Shown piece after piece: positions 1-8,408 of a DNA stretch of 64,000 bases. Source of the stretch: Burkholderia plantarii (lineage in GTDB: Bacteria; Pseudomonadota; Gammaproteobacteria; Burkholderiales; Burkholderiaceae). How positions within the stretch are numbered: position 1 is the stretch's first letter; each line of letters begins with the position of its first letter. The notes under the pieces are model-generated. The model was not told the DNA's origin. It did no database searches and saw nothing but the letters and a program-made list of their open reading frames with translations. Made by a program: the position numbers and the translations under genes. The stretch is from NCBI RefSeq assembly GCF_001411805.1, contig NZ_CP007212.1, positions 1,488,001 through 1,552,000 on the forward strand. The letters are read 5' to 3'.

Positions 1-129
1 CGGTTCAAGCAGATCGAGGCGCGCATCGACGCGAGCGACGAGCAAGTGAGGGCGCACTTGTCGGAACAAGACAGGAAGATCGACGCGATTGTAATGACCC
101 AGCCAAACCTGCACAGGTTAAGCGGCTAA
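1..129 (+). pseudogene. Coding fragment interrupted by IS3-family element
   Basis: Frame 1 is open from the window edge and reads a charged, heptad-like stretch with repeated K/R-x-I-D/E units, as in coiled coils. The reading passes into the left terminal repeat of the IS element at base 90 and stops at TAA 127-129, so the real gene is cut there. I do not recognise the protein. The upstream part lies outside the window, and no continuation is evident beyond the right end of the element at 1302. Confidence 0.45.
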
Positions 130-939
130 AGCAAACGCCTCGGCCGGGGTCTTCATCTTCAGCGACTGATGCGCTCGCCGGTGGTTGTAAAACTGAATCC
201 AGTCGGCGATGGCGCGGCTCGCATGCTGTAGCGATTCGAAGCGCTGCCGGTGTACGCATTGCTCCTTCAGCGTCCTGATCACTCGCTCCACCATGCCGTT
301 TTGTTGCGGGCAATGCGGCGTGATGAACTCCTGCTTCAGGCCGTAATCGCGCACCAGCTTCGTGTACTTTTGGCTCGTGAAAACCAGGCCGTTGTCGCTC
401 CTCAACAGGAATGGCGTCGATACTCGACCCAGCGTGCCGAACCGAGCAATCAACGCGTGCTCCAGCGCGCTGGCCGCGGTCGTCGCCTTTGCGCTTCGGG
501 ACAGGTGCCAGCCCAGCAACTCGCGCGTGTAGCAATCGATGACCAGGGCCAAGGTTGCCCAGCCGTCTCGCCCCGCCCAGATACGGCACATGTCGGTCGA
601 CCAGCGCGAGTTCGGTTTGAGCGCAACCGATGGCATCGATTGCACCCGTGGCCGAAAGCCAACTGGCCGCTTGCGCACTTGCCAGCCCATCAACTGGAAC
701 ACGCGTTGCACCGTGTTCTTGTTGAAGCCCAGCAGGTGCGCCACTGTCCGATAGCCGAATGATGGCGACTCCTCGATCATGGCCTTGATCGGTTCCGAGA
801 AACGCGCCTGCACGACGGGTTCTGCCTTGACTGGCCGGTAATACACGGTTCGGCGCGGCACATCGAACCACTTGCAGAGCTTGGAAATCGAAACGACAAC
901 GCCTTCTTCTTTCAGTCCCTGGTGGATCGTTTCGATCAC
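118..939 (-). CDS. IS3-family transposase OrfB (DDE integrase core)
   Basis: A 273-aa catalytic subunit. An HTH_21 segment (ESPSFGYRTVAHLLGFNK) is followed by the rve integrase core. The DDE triad is visible: Asp in WSTDMCRIW, Asp in LRSDNGLVF and Glu in NGMVERVIRTLKEQ, and the C-terminus has the usual YNHRRAHQSLKMKTPAE. All catalytic residues are present and the frame is intact, so the element may be active. Confidence 0.9.
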   Translation of the reverse strand: MIETIHQGLKEEGVVVSISKLCKWFDVPRRTVYYRPVKAEPVVQARFSEPIKAMIEESPSFGYRTVAHLLGFNKNTVQRVFQLMGWQVRKRPVGFRPRVQSMPSVALKPNSRWSTDMCRIWAGRDGWATLALVIDCYTRELLGWHLSRSAKATTAASALEHALIARFGTLGRVSTPFLLRSDNGLVFTSQKYTKLVRDYGLKQEFITPHCPQQNGMVERVIRTLKEQCVHRQRFESLQHASRAIADWIQFYNHRRAHQSLKMKTPAEAFALAA

Positions 940-1262
940 TTCTCGTCCTCGCCCAGCAGGGACTGCAATTTTTTTCTGGCGCGCAACTCCAGCATGGCTT
1001 CGCCGTAGGCCTCCTGCAACTCCTTGATCTGCCGCTCGTACTGCTCCTTGACGTCCAGCGGATTGGCGCGAAGCGCGTTCTCCATGCCTCGCTTGCCGTC
1101 GTCCACCCAGTTCTCGACCTCGGAGGGCGACAGGTCATAGGTTCGGCTGGCTTCGGCAACCGTCGTCTTGCCCTGAATGATGTCCATCACCAGCGCGCTC
1201 TTGCGCTTGGCCGTCCATCGTTTGATGTCTTCGTCCATCTTCGTGCTCATCGTCTTTTTCAT
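936..1262 (-). CDS. IS3-family transposase OrfA (HTH)
   Basis: A 108-aa protein with an N-terminal helix-turn-helix of the transposase_8/DUF1153 kind (SALVMDIIQGKTTVAEASR followed by the recognition helix) and a C-terminal coiled-coil rich in E, K and Q. It binds the IS ends. It overlaps orfB by 4 nt (936-939, ATGA), so OrfAB is presumably made by programmed -1 frameshifting, as is known for IS3 elements. An alternative start at 1250 (MSTKMDED) is possible. Confidence 0.85.
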   Translation of the reverse strand: MKKTMSTKMDEDIKRWTAKRKSALVMDIIQGKTTVAEASRTYDLSPSEVENWVDDGKRGMENALRANPLDVKEQYERQIKELQEAYGEAMLELRARKKLQSLLGEDEK

Positions 1263-1301
1263 CCATTATGACTTGAGCAGGTTTTCACTGGGTCGGTACA
1301 G

Positions 1302-1528
1302 GTGGTGATTGTCGAGGCGTCCTTCGGTAGGGGCTCAACCTGCCTGCCCGCGGATTACGTGCCACGCGGGTCCCCAGCGCGCGCAGCGCCACGTGGCTGG
1401 TTCCATCACCACGCTGCGCTGGTATATCGCTGCCTACATCGCGCACCGACTCCAGCGATGTCCGTTTTGCTTTGCGGTCAATGCGGATTTATTGACATAG
1501 TAAGACTAACGTGGAGAGCAGGTCAGCT
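1302..1528. other. Gap without a recognised gene
   Basis: The 227 bp between the IS element and the 3' end of the AraC-type regulator hold only short overlapping open frames. None has a family I recognise or a ribosome-binding site. It is probably debris left beside the insertion. Confidence 0.4.
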
Positions 1529-2569
1529 CTACCGGTGTTCGTCATGAAGACACGACGCTACTTTTTTACGTCGAAGCGCCCCTGGTGTCACTCCGCTCCA
1601 ACGATGAAAAGCACGGGCAAATGACGCCTCGGATCCATATCCAACCTCGGCGGCAATCTGCGCAACCGAATTATTTGTTGTCTCCAGAAATTCGGCGGCT
1701 CGAATCATTCTTAAATAGGTGATAAATTCGCTCGGGGTCTGCCCGATGGCCTTGACAAATCGCTTGATGAAAGCAGACCTGGACAGGCCGGCCCTTTCCG
1801 CCAGTCTGGAGATGCTCCATTCGTATTCCGGATGCAGGTGAATATCCCCAAGCACCTTGGAAAGGAATGGATCTTTGAGAGCCAGGCGAGATTTTTCGCC
1901 GCGCCAGGCATTGTGATCAAGATAGTCTTTAATGAAAATGGTCAGAATAGTCTCGGCCAGCCTGGTTGCGACCGCCTGGCCTGTAAATCCCTGCATGCCA
2001 TAGAATGCGATTTGACTGATGAGTTGCGCGATGAACAGTTGATGACGTGAAATAAAGCCCGGCAAACGTGCCAGCTTGGGCAAGCCTCTCAGCATTGCGC
2101 TGGGAAAACGCTTATCTATATACAACCGTAATGTGACAATCCGGGTCCTGCTGCCGCCCCCGCCGTAGTTGGTGTCACTTCTGAACAAGCCGGCAAGAAA
2201 GGCGTCTGCGCTTTCGGCGATTTTAGATTCATTCGACACCAATTTTTCCAGAGAAACCAGCGGTGATTCCATTGAGTCCGCCATTGCGTGCGAACATCGC
2301 TCTGGAACCAGTAGCGCATCACCGGTCGATAACCTCATCACTTCCGATTTGTCCATCGTATAGGCGACGCACTGTCCGCTCAGCACCATATAGACGATGA
2401 CGGCATCGTGTTCGTGCGGAAGACTGCAACCCCATGGGGCGGTCAAATGCACCGACGCTTGTATCACCCCCGTCAAACGGATCATGCGAAGTATCTCGTC
2501 GGGCAGTGCTGCGGGTCGGTAGTTATCTGGATTGCCAACTATATCGTCTTTGTGAAACTCACTGCCCAT
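1529..2569 (-). CDS. AraC-family transcriptional regulator with cupin sensor domain
   Basis: A 346-aa regulator. The N-terminal half is a cupin-type ligand pocket (PHEHDAVIVYMVLSGQ, then LSTGDALLVP). The C-terminal ~100 residues hold the two AraC helix-turn-helices (ISRLAERAGLSRSAFIKRF; VAQIAAEVGYGSEASFARAF). The frame is open to 2647, but ATG at 2569 is preferred because GGAG lies 7 nt upstream. It is divergent from the Rieske dioxygenase cluster, which suggests it is the aromatic-responsive activator of that operon. The inducer is not known. It lies only 230 bp from the IS3 element but appears full length. Confidence 0.88.
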   Translation of the reverse strand: MGSEFHKDDIVGNPDNYRPAALPDEILRMIRLTGVIQASVHLTAPWGCSLPHEHDAVIVYMVLSGQCVAYTMDKSEVMRLSTGDALLVPERCSHAMADSMESPLVSLEKLVSNESKIAESADAFLAGLFRSDTNYGGGGSRTRIVTLRLYIDKRFPSAMLRGLPKLARLPGFISRHQLFIAQLISQIAFYGMQGFTGQAVATRLAETILTIFIKDYLDHNAWRGEKSRLALKDPFLSKVLGDIHLHPEYEWSISRLAERAGLSRSAFIKRFVKAIGQTPSEFITYLRMIRAAEFLETTNNSVAQIAAEVGYGSEASFARAFHRWSGVTPGALRRKKVASCLHDEHR

Positions 2570-3141
2570 GACGTGTCTCCGTGGGCCGATCACCATTATT
2601 CGCACGATTCGGGATGTGCGGCTCGGTCGGCACCTGTCTCCAAACATATGTGGCGCTAGTTTGCATTAGATCAGTGTGCCGGGGCAACGCTGCGTCGCGT
2701 GCTCGCATCTACGGGATGGATGTCGGCCCCGCGCCATCGGCAGCGACCAATCATGCAGGTTATTTGTCTGTTCGAAGGCGCCGCGACCGGCAGGTGTGAA
2801 TTGGTAGGCCCGGCCCTACTGTGCTGCAAAGCAGCAGCTTCTGGAAACTTTCGATCAAGAAATAGATACGGACGGACGATGGTGGTCCACGTGTCACGGA
2901 TCACAATGGACCTACAACGTAAACACCGTGCGCCGCCGGATCATACAGACACGAACCAATCGCCCCAGGAGACAAATCATGTGTACCCGCACATCCATAT
3001 CTCGGCTCGAGAGCTAGGGCCGGCCGTTCCATTCGTATCGCATGCGCAAGCGTCCCGTCTTCCGGCGATGGATTTCGTTGATGAGGATCGCGAAACGCGT
3101 CATCCATTATTCATACATTAATACACGTTAACGCGAAATCT
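2570..3141. promoter_or_regulatory. Divergent control region, araC-type gene / dioxygenase operon
   Basis: The 572 bp between two divergent starts must hold both promoters and the AraC-family half sites. I see no unambiguous sigma-70 promoter. The part nearest the dioxygenase gene holds a 12-codon ORF behind a good ribosome-binding site (separate entry). It also holds a stretch (3041-3075) that resembles the dioxygenase 5' end: CAAGCGTCCC and GCGATGGATT both recur at 3142-3186 with different spacing. Confidence 0.5.
2979..3017 (+). CDS. 12-codon upstream ORF with strong RBS (leader or remnant)
   Basis: ATG at 2979 follows CCAGGAGACAAATC, a good Shine-Dalgarno at normal spacing. It encodes MCTRTSISRLES before TAG. 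It lies 124 bp before the dioxygenase start, which itself lacks a clear ribosome-binding site. It could be a leader peptide, or the 5' stub of a deleted first gene of the operon. There is no homology evidence, so the call rests on the ribosome-binding site and position. Confidence 0.3.
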   Translation: MCTRTSISRLES

Positions 3142-4515
3142 ATGATCAAGCGTCCCCCTATCGATGGCTCCGCGATGGATTCGTTGGAATCCAGGATAAG
3201 ACAGTTGGTGCGTCCGGACGACGGAGTCCTGCATTCCTCGATCTATTCCGATCCAGATGTCTATCAACTCGAGCTGACGCGTATTTTTGCGCGGTCGTGG
3301 CTCCTGCTCTGCCCGGAAAGTCAGATCCCTAAAGTGGGCGACTATTTCGTCAGTTTTATGGGCGAGGATCCCGTCATTGTGGTTCGGCAGCCAGATGGAA
3401 GCATTGCAGCCTTTCTGAATCAATGCCGGCACCGCGGAGGCGCCCTTTGCCGCGGCGAATCGGGTAATACGAAGAATTTCACCTGCACCTATCACGGCTG
3501 GACCTACGACACTGCCGGCACGCTCATTTCCATTCCGATGGAGGAACAGATTTATCGGCAGCCACTGGATAAAGGAAAGTGGAGTGCGCGGCGCGTGCCG
3601 AAGGTGGAGATCCACCATGGCTTGGTGTTTGGATGCTGGGATGCGCAAGCGCCTGGCTTTCGCGAATCGCTTGGCGACGCGGCGCACTATTTCGATCTGA
3701 ACTTCGCGCGTACCAAAGGTGGAATGGAGGCCTACGGCGGCGTCTACAAATGGCGGGTGCGTGGCAACTGGAAGCTTGCCGCCGAACAGTTTGCCAGTGA
3801 CTCGTTTCATTTCATGACCTCTCATTCGTCCGCGCTCACTGCGCTGACCCCCGAAGATGCGCCGTCATTCCCGTTTGTGCCTGGCCGCGCGTTCAGCAAT
3901 CCTCTCGGTCACGGTGGCGGGATGTTGATAGGGCACGACATGGTTACCGCACTTGCATTCACCACCGGGACGCCCGAGTTCGGCAAGTACGTGCTCGAGA
4001 ATGAACAGGTGCAGTCGATCCAGCGTTACGGCGAGACACTTGGATCCGCCTATCCGATCTTCGCTAATTTCTTCCCGTCGACCGGGTACCTGCATGGACA
4101 TCGAACGTTGCGCTCATGGGTTCCGCGTGGCCCCAACGAGGTCGAGATCTGGGCATGGACGCTCATCGATCGAGACGCGCCTCAAGAAGTGCGGGCCGCC
4201 CGGAAAGCGATGACGGCGCGAACCTTCGGCCCTACCGGAATTTTTGAGCAAGATGACACCGCGAACTGGGTGGACGTCCAACGTCCGCTTTCCGGAGTAA
4301 TGGCAAGGCGCACCCAACTCAACATACAGATGGGCGAGTCCGGGGAACTGCAGGGTTGGCCGGGCCAGACCGATATCGACTGTAGCGAAGCCGGTTCGCG
4401 GAATTTCTATCGGCGTTGGCTGGAACTGCTGACGACGCCGAATACCGTACTGGAGTCCAGTCCGGTTGACGACGAAGGTTGCACCAATGATTGTGGAGGC
4501 CACCGCCATGACTAG
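3142..4515 (+). CDS. Aromatic ring-hydroxylating dioxygenase, alpha (large) subunit
   Basis: The 457-aa terminal oxygenase subunit adds both atoms of O2 to an aromatic ring, giving a cis-dihydrodiol. The Rieske [2Fe-2S] ligands are C95-x-H97 and C115-x2-H118. The mononuclear iron site is D220-x2-H223-x4-H228, with the late aspartate at D371 or D372 in FEQDDTANW. It is normal length for naphthalene/biphenyl/phenylpropionate-type oxygenases. Start 3142 has no obvious ribosome-binding site; Met12 (3175) is an alternative. Its stop overlaps the small-subunit start by 8 nt (ATGACTAG). The substrate cannot be assigned from sequence; the cluster layout is that of biphenyl, cumene or phenylpropionate degradation. 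Confidence 0.93.
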   Translation: MIKRPPIDGSAMDSLESRIRQLVRPDDGVLHSSIYSDPDVYQLELTRIFARSWLLLCPESQIPKVGDYFVSFMGEDPVIVVRQPDGSIAAFLNQCRHRGGALCRGESGNTKNFTCTYHGWTYDTAGTLISIPMEEQIYRQPLDKGKWSARRVPKVEIHHGLVFGCWDAQAPGFRESLGDAAHYFDLNFARTKGGMEAYGGVYKWRVRGNWKLAAEQFASDSFHFMTSHSSALTALTPEDAPSFPFVPGRAFSNPLGHGGGMLIGHDMVTALAFTTGTPEFGKYVLENEQVQSIQRYGETLGSAYPIFANFFPSTGYLHGHRTLRSWVPRGPNEVEIWAWTLIDRDAPQEVRAARKAMTARTFGPTGIFEQDDTANWVDVQRPLSGVMARRTQLNIQMGESGELQGWPGQTDIDCSEAGSRNFYRRWLELLTTPNTVLESSPVDDEGCTNDCGGHRHD

Positions 4516-5041
4516 CCTGACCAAGGTCGTTCAACCTGGGCCGCAACTGCAGTGGGAAATCGAGCAGTTCATGTATCACGAGGCGCGGTTGCTTGACGAG
4601 CGTCGGTACGAAGAGTGGCTCGCGTTGCTGGCCGAAGATATCGTGTATGAGATGCCGCTACGCGTGGACCGGCTCCGGCGCGACGAAAAGAGGTTCAAGG
4701 TCGAAGACGAAATCAAGATCTTCGATGACAACCTGGAGAGCCTGAAGCTCCGCGTGCGACGCATCCGAAGCGGTACCGCTTGGTCGGAGGACCCGCGCTC
4801 GCGCTCGCGGCATTTCATCTCCAACGTTCAGATCGTTCCAGGCGAGCAGTCGAACGAAATCAAGGCGATTTGCGCATTCATGGTGTACGTCTCCCGAATG
4901 GATGAAGCGCCGTGTGTGTTCTCCGGGCAACGCCAGGACGTCTTGCGCAGATCGGACCAAGGCGAGTGGCAAATCACCGAGCGCTGGTTGATGAGCGATC
5001 AATCGGTGATGCCTTCCAACAATCTCACCATGTTTTTCTGA
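4508..5041 (+). CDS. Ring-hydroxylating dioxygenase, beta (small) subunit
   Basis: A 177-aa protein of the Rieske-oxygenase beta family (cone-shaped NTF2-like fold) that gives the alpha3-beta3 structure. Typical features are the N-terminal IEQFMYHEARLLDERRYEEW and the central SRHFISNVQI. ATG 4508 is chosen because GGAGG lies 8 nt upstream and it overlaps the alpha stop, implying translational coupling. The same frame is open further upstream to 4466. No catalytic residues are expected. Confidence 0.92.
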   Translation: MTSLTKVVQPGPQLQWEIEQFMYHEARLLDERRYEEWLALLAEDIVYEMPLRVDRLRRDEKRFKVEDEIKIFDDNLESLKLRVRRIRSGTAWSEDPRSRSRHFISNVQIVPGEQSNEIKAICAFMVYVSRMDEAPCVFSGQRQDVLRRSDQGEWQITERWLMSDQSVMPSNNLTMFF

Positions 5042-5048
5042 GGTTGCA

Positions 5049-5390
5049 ATGTCAGACGGCGTAATTTGGATCAAGGCTTGTGATGCGTCGGCGATCGACT
5101 GCGACGACGTGTTGAAGATCGAATCTTCAGCAGGGCCCATCGCGATTTATCACCTCCAGGACGGGTTCTTTGCGACGCAGGACACATGCACGCACGCGGT
5201 TGCCTCGCTTGCGGATGGATTTGTGGAAGACGGAATGATCGAGTGTCCGTTGCACGCTGCCAAGTTCTGTATTCGTACAGGTAAGGCACGGTCGCTGCCG
5301 GCCAAAGATTCCCTGGTCACCTACGCGGTCAAGGTGCAGGAAGGTGATGTTCTGGTCGGGTTGCCAGTAGCGCAGGAGCTTTCCTCATGA
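5049..5390 (+). CDS. Rieske-type ferredoxin of the dioxygenase system
   Basis: A 113-aa electron carrier between the reductase and the oxygenase. [2Fe-2S] ligands are C47-x-H49 and C66-x2-H69 (CTHA and CPLHAAKF), with the rest of the fold as in BphA3/HcaC. It starts 7 nt after the beta-subunit stop with GAGG upstream, and its TGA overlaps the reductase ATG (ATGA). Confidence 0.93.
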   Translation: MSDGVIWIKACDASAIDCDDVLKIESSAGPIAIYHLQDGFFATQDTCTHAVASLADGFVEDGMIECPLHAAKFCIRTGKARSLPAKDSLVTYAVKVQEGDVLVGLPVAQELSS

Positions 5391-6616
5391 AACCGCACTA
5401 TGTGATCGTTGGAGCGAGCGCTGCCGGCGTCGGAGCGGCTTTCGCGCTCCGGCAGAACGGCTTCGATGGTGACGTGACGCTTGTCAGTGCTGAGCAGTGC
5501 TTGCCATATGAGCGGCCTGCCGTGTCGAAAGACCTCCTGCTTACCGGGCAGGCGCCATTGATCGTGCCAGAGGCAACTTACACCGAACAACGTATCGATC
5601 TGCGCTTGAATCGAAAGGTGGAGAAACTGGACGTCCGACGTAGCACCGTCGTCTTGGATGGCGGGAAGGAATTGCGTGCGGACAAGATACTTCTTGCAAC
5701 TGGCGGTCGGGTGCGGCGCCTGCAGATTCCTGGGGGAGACCTCCATCAAGTTCACTATGTCCGCGATGCCGGCGATGCCGAGACTATCCGCGAAGGATTA
5801 AAGCCAGGCGCGCGCGTCACGGTCATAGGGGGCGGCCTCATTGGCGCGGAAGTCACTGCCTGCGCAATTCGCTGCGGCTGCGAGGTCGATTGGATAGAGT
5901 CCGGAGACCGCTGCCTCACTCGCGCCCTCTCGCATCCGCTTGACCAGGCAATCGCCAACATTCACCAGGAGCAGGGCGTACGAATCCACACCAAGGCATT
6001 GGTGACGCAAATGACAGGTGACCACCGGACCGTCGTGGTTGAGCTTTCCGATGGTCGCCGATTCGAGGCCGATATGGTGCTGGTCGGCGTTGGCATCGTG
6101 CCGGCCGTGGATCTGGCACACGCGGCAGGGGCGGTAGTCGACAACGGGATCGTGGTCGACGGATATGGAGCAACGTCATTAGCGAACGTTTATGCAGCGG
6201 GCGATGTGGCGCGTCACCAGACGCGATACATGAGTGGTCCAGGGCGCCTGGAGCACTGGCGGTATGCACATGACCACGGCGTGTCTACAGCGCGATCGAT
6301 GCTAGGCCTCGGGAAACCGTACGACGAACTGCCATGGTTCTGGACGGATCAGTATGAGCATCACGTCGAAGGGTGTGGCCTATCGAGCGCCCGAGATGAA
6401 ACGGTGATTCGAGGTGACCTGGCTAGCGGCCGCGCAACGGTTTTCTACGTTCGTGACGGCCGGCTTGCCGCTGCGTCTACGCTGAACCGACCGAACGACG
6501 TGCGTGCTGCGATGAGATTGATTGCGCGCGGCCTCTCGCCGAGTATCGACGCACTTCGCGATCCGGGCACGGATCTTCGCAAACTCGAAAAGGAATTGGC
6601 ACATGAAGCCGCTTGA
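5387..6616 (+). CDS. Ferredoxin--NAD+ reductase component of the dioxygenase
   Basis: A 409-aa flavoprotein that passes electrons from NADH to the Rieske ferredoxin. The FAD dinucleotide fold is at the N-terminus (VIVGASAAGVGAAFAL), a second NAD-binding fold lies near residue 145 (VTVIGGGLIGAEVT), and the FAD-contacting NVYAAGDVA motif follows; the C-terminal domain is of the BphA4/HcaD type. It overlaps the ferredoxin by 4 nt and the following dehydrogenase by 14 nt, so the genes are tightly coupled. Confidence 0.93.
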   Translation: MKPHYVIVGASAAGVGAAFALRQNGFDGDVTLVSAEQCLPYERPAVSKDLLLTGQAPLIVPEATYTEQRIDLRLNRKVEKLDVRRSTVVLDGGKELRADKILLATGGRVRRLQIPGGDLHQVHYVRDAGDAETIREGLKPGARVTVIGGGLIGAEVTACAIRCGCEVDWIESGDRCLTRALSHPLDQAIANIHQEQGVRIHTKALVTQMTGDHRTVVVELSDGRRFEADMVLVGVGIVPAVDLAHAAGAVVDNGIVVDGYGATSLANVYAAGDVARHQTRYMSGPGRLEHWRYAHDHGVSTARSMLGLGKPYDELPWFWTDQYEHHVEGCGLSSARDETVIRGDLASGRATVFYVRDGRLAAASTLNRPNDVRAAMRLIARGLSPSIDALRDPGTDLRKLEKELAHEAA

Positions 6617-7433
6617 AGGCAATAGCGTGCTCGTCACCGGCGGCGCCTCCGGACTCGGACGAGCTATCGTCGACCGCTTTATTGCAGAAGGCGCATGCGT
6701 GACGGTGCTCGACCGCAATGCGGATGCGCTCGGCGCACTCGCCAGGGATCTCGGTGATCGCGTAGCGACGCATGCGGGAGACGTTCGCAGCCTAGCAGAC
6801 AACTACAGGGCGGTCGAGCTGGCGACAGAGCGCTTCGGCGGGCTCGACACCTTCATTGGAAACGCCGGCATCTGGGACTACAGCGTCGCGTTGGTGGACC
6901 TCCCGGACGACGCCATTGATGCGGCTTTCGACGAAGTCTTCGCGGTCAATACGAAGGGACATCTGATGGGCATGAAGGCTGCAGCGCCGGCGCTTTTTCG
7001 CTCGCGTGGCAGTGCGATCTTGACGCTCAGCAACGCTGCGTTCTACCCCGGCGGGGGTGGTCCCCTGTACACCGCATCCAAGCACGCGTCAGTGGGCCTC
7101 GTTCGCCAGTTGGCCTATGAGCTGGCGCCGTACGTGCGCGTAAATGCCGTGGCGCCGGGCGCGATCGCGTCCGACTTGCGCGGCCCGCGCGCACTCGGTC
7201 AAGCAGACCAGTCCATTCGCACCCTGCCGATGGATGAATATGCTCGATCCGGGACGCCGCTAGCGCGTTTACCCGGCACGGACGAATACACCGGAGCATA
7301 CGTGTTACTGGCCTCCCGGCATGACGGTGCCCCGATCACGGGCGCCATCATTCAGGCCGATGGCGGGCTCGGTGTGCGCGGCTTGAGTTCGGTAGCGGGC
7401 GGGCGCGGCCTGCCCGCGCGCTTCGGCAACTAA
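6603..7433 (+). CDS. cis-dihydrodiol dehydrogenase (SDR family, BphB/HcaB type)
   Basis: A 276-aa short-chain dehydrogenase that re-aromatises the cis-dihydrodiol to a catechol using NAD+. It has the TGGASGLG cofactor motif, the GNAGIWDYS segment typical of BphB-type enzymes, the catalytic Ser region (TLSNAAFY) and YTASKH with Tyr and Lys. ATG 6603 is used; the frame is open further upstream, but that part lies inside the reductase gene. It is the second enzymatic step of this cluster. Confidence 0.9.
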   Translation: MKPLEGNSVLVTGGASGLGRAIVDRFIAEGACVTVLDRNADALGALARDLGDRVATHAGDVRSLADNYRAVELATERFGGLDTFIGNAGIWDYSVALVDLPDDAIDAAFDEVFAVNTKGHLMGMKAAAPALFRSRGSAILTLSNAAFYPGGGGPLYTASKHASVGLVRQLAYELAPYVRVNAVAPGAIASDLRGPRALGQADQSIRTLPMDEYARSGTPLARLPGTDEYTGAYVLLASRHDGAPITGAIIQADGGLGVRGLSSVAGGRGLPARFGN

Positions 7434-7462
7434 TTGAAGAACATCAAACTTGGAGATATTCG

Positions 7463-8395
7463 ATGTCGCTAATTCGCGCGTTGGGCTATGTCGGTTTCAC
7501 TGCGTCTAGACTGGATACATGGCGTCATTTCGCTACGGAAGTGTTGGGTCTTCAACTCGGCGAGGCACTCGAGGACGGTTCGCTCGTGCTGAGAGCCGAC
7601 TCCTATAAGCGGCGAGTGTTCCTCCATCGCGGCGACGATGATGATCTTCGCTATACCGGATGGGAAACCTCTAACGCGGACACCCTGGAGGATGTTCGCG
7701 CCCGGTTGCAAGCGCAGGGCGTGGCGTTTTGGGAAGGGGGGGCGGAACTGGCGAAGGAGCGCGCAGTCTTGGAACTGATTCAGTTTCGGGACGCAGATGG
7801 AAACGCCGTAGAAGTATTTTATGGCGCTACCGAGGTCAATCACGATCCGTTTCGCTCGCCGGTCGGGGGCGGTTCCTTCGTCACGGGTCCGCAAGGTCTC
7901 GGGCATGTCGTCTACGCTGCATCCGATTACGAGGCGCAAGTCCAGTTTTACCGCGAAAAACTGGATTTCAAGATCAGCGACTACAACGACCTCCACGTCC
8001 CTGGCTTGCCACACGCCGGGCATCTGACCTTCTTTCACGTCAATCGGCGCCATCACTCCCTGGCGCTTGGAAACTTCCCGGTCGGTCGACGCTTCAACCA
8101 TTTGATGCTCGAAGTCGCCAACCTGGACGACGTTGGCCTGGCTTACGAGCGGGCTAAAAAAGCCGGCGCGCACATTCTGCTGGACCTCGGCAGCCATACC
8201 AACGATCGCGTTTTTTCTTTCTACGTACTCACGCCGTCCGGCTGGGCGGTCGAGATAGGGTGGGGTGGCGTGCGTATCGATGACGAAATCTGGCATGTCA
8301 CGCATCATCCGAAGCCGAGTATCTGGGGACACACGTTCAATCCGCCGCCCCGCCCGCGAACGGATGATGCACAACCGTCTGTTTCCTCCACCTGA
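7463..8395 (+). CDS. Type I extradiol (meta-cleavage) dioxygenase
   Basis: A 310-aa two-domain vicinal-oxygen-chelate enzyme of the 2,3-dihydroxybiphenyl 1,2-dioxygenase kind. The Fe(II) ligands are predicted as H148 (GLGHVVY), H213 (FNHLMLE) and E264 (WAVEIGWGG), the expected spacing for this class. It opens the catechol ring next to the hydroxyls to give a hydroxy-oxo-dienoate for the next gene product. GGAG lies 7 nt before the ATG. Confidence 0.92.
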   Translation: MSLIRALGYVGFTASRLDTWRHFATEVLGLQLGEALEDGSLVLRADSYKRRVFLHRGDDDDLRYTGWETSNADTLEDVRARLQAQGVAFWEGGAELAKERAVLELIQFRDADGNAVEVFYGATEVNHDPFRSPVGGGSFVTGPQGLGHVVYAASDYEAQVQFYREKLDFKISDYNDLHVPGLPHAGHLTFFHVNRRHHSLALGNFPVGRRFNHLMLEVANLDDVGLAYERAKKAGAHILLDLGSHTNDRVFSFYVLTPSGWAVEIGWGGVRIDDEIWHVTHHPKPSIWGHTFNPPPRPRTDDAQPSVSST

Positions 8396-8408
8396 GCGCG
8401 AACGCTAA

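Larger units (their letters stand above)
90..1301 (-). mobile_element. IS3-family insertion sequence, apparently complete
   Basis: This 1212-bp element has orfA and orfB on the minus strand. Imperfect terminal inverted repeats are visible: the left end begins TGTAATGACCCAG, and the right end read in reverse begins TGTACCGACCCAG; both continue into AAACCTGC. Ends in TG...CA and two overlapping ORFs fit the IS3 family. I could not find a convincing 3-5 bp target duplication next to the two ends, so one flank may have been rearranged after insertion. It disrupts the coding sequence at the window's left edge. Confidence 0.85.

Noticed and set aside
5..1159. 384-codon frame on the minus strand across the IS3 element
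   Set aside because: Composition is Arg/Ser-rich and it overlaps the well-supported orfA and orfB in another frame.
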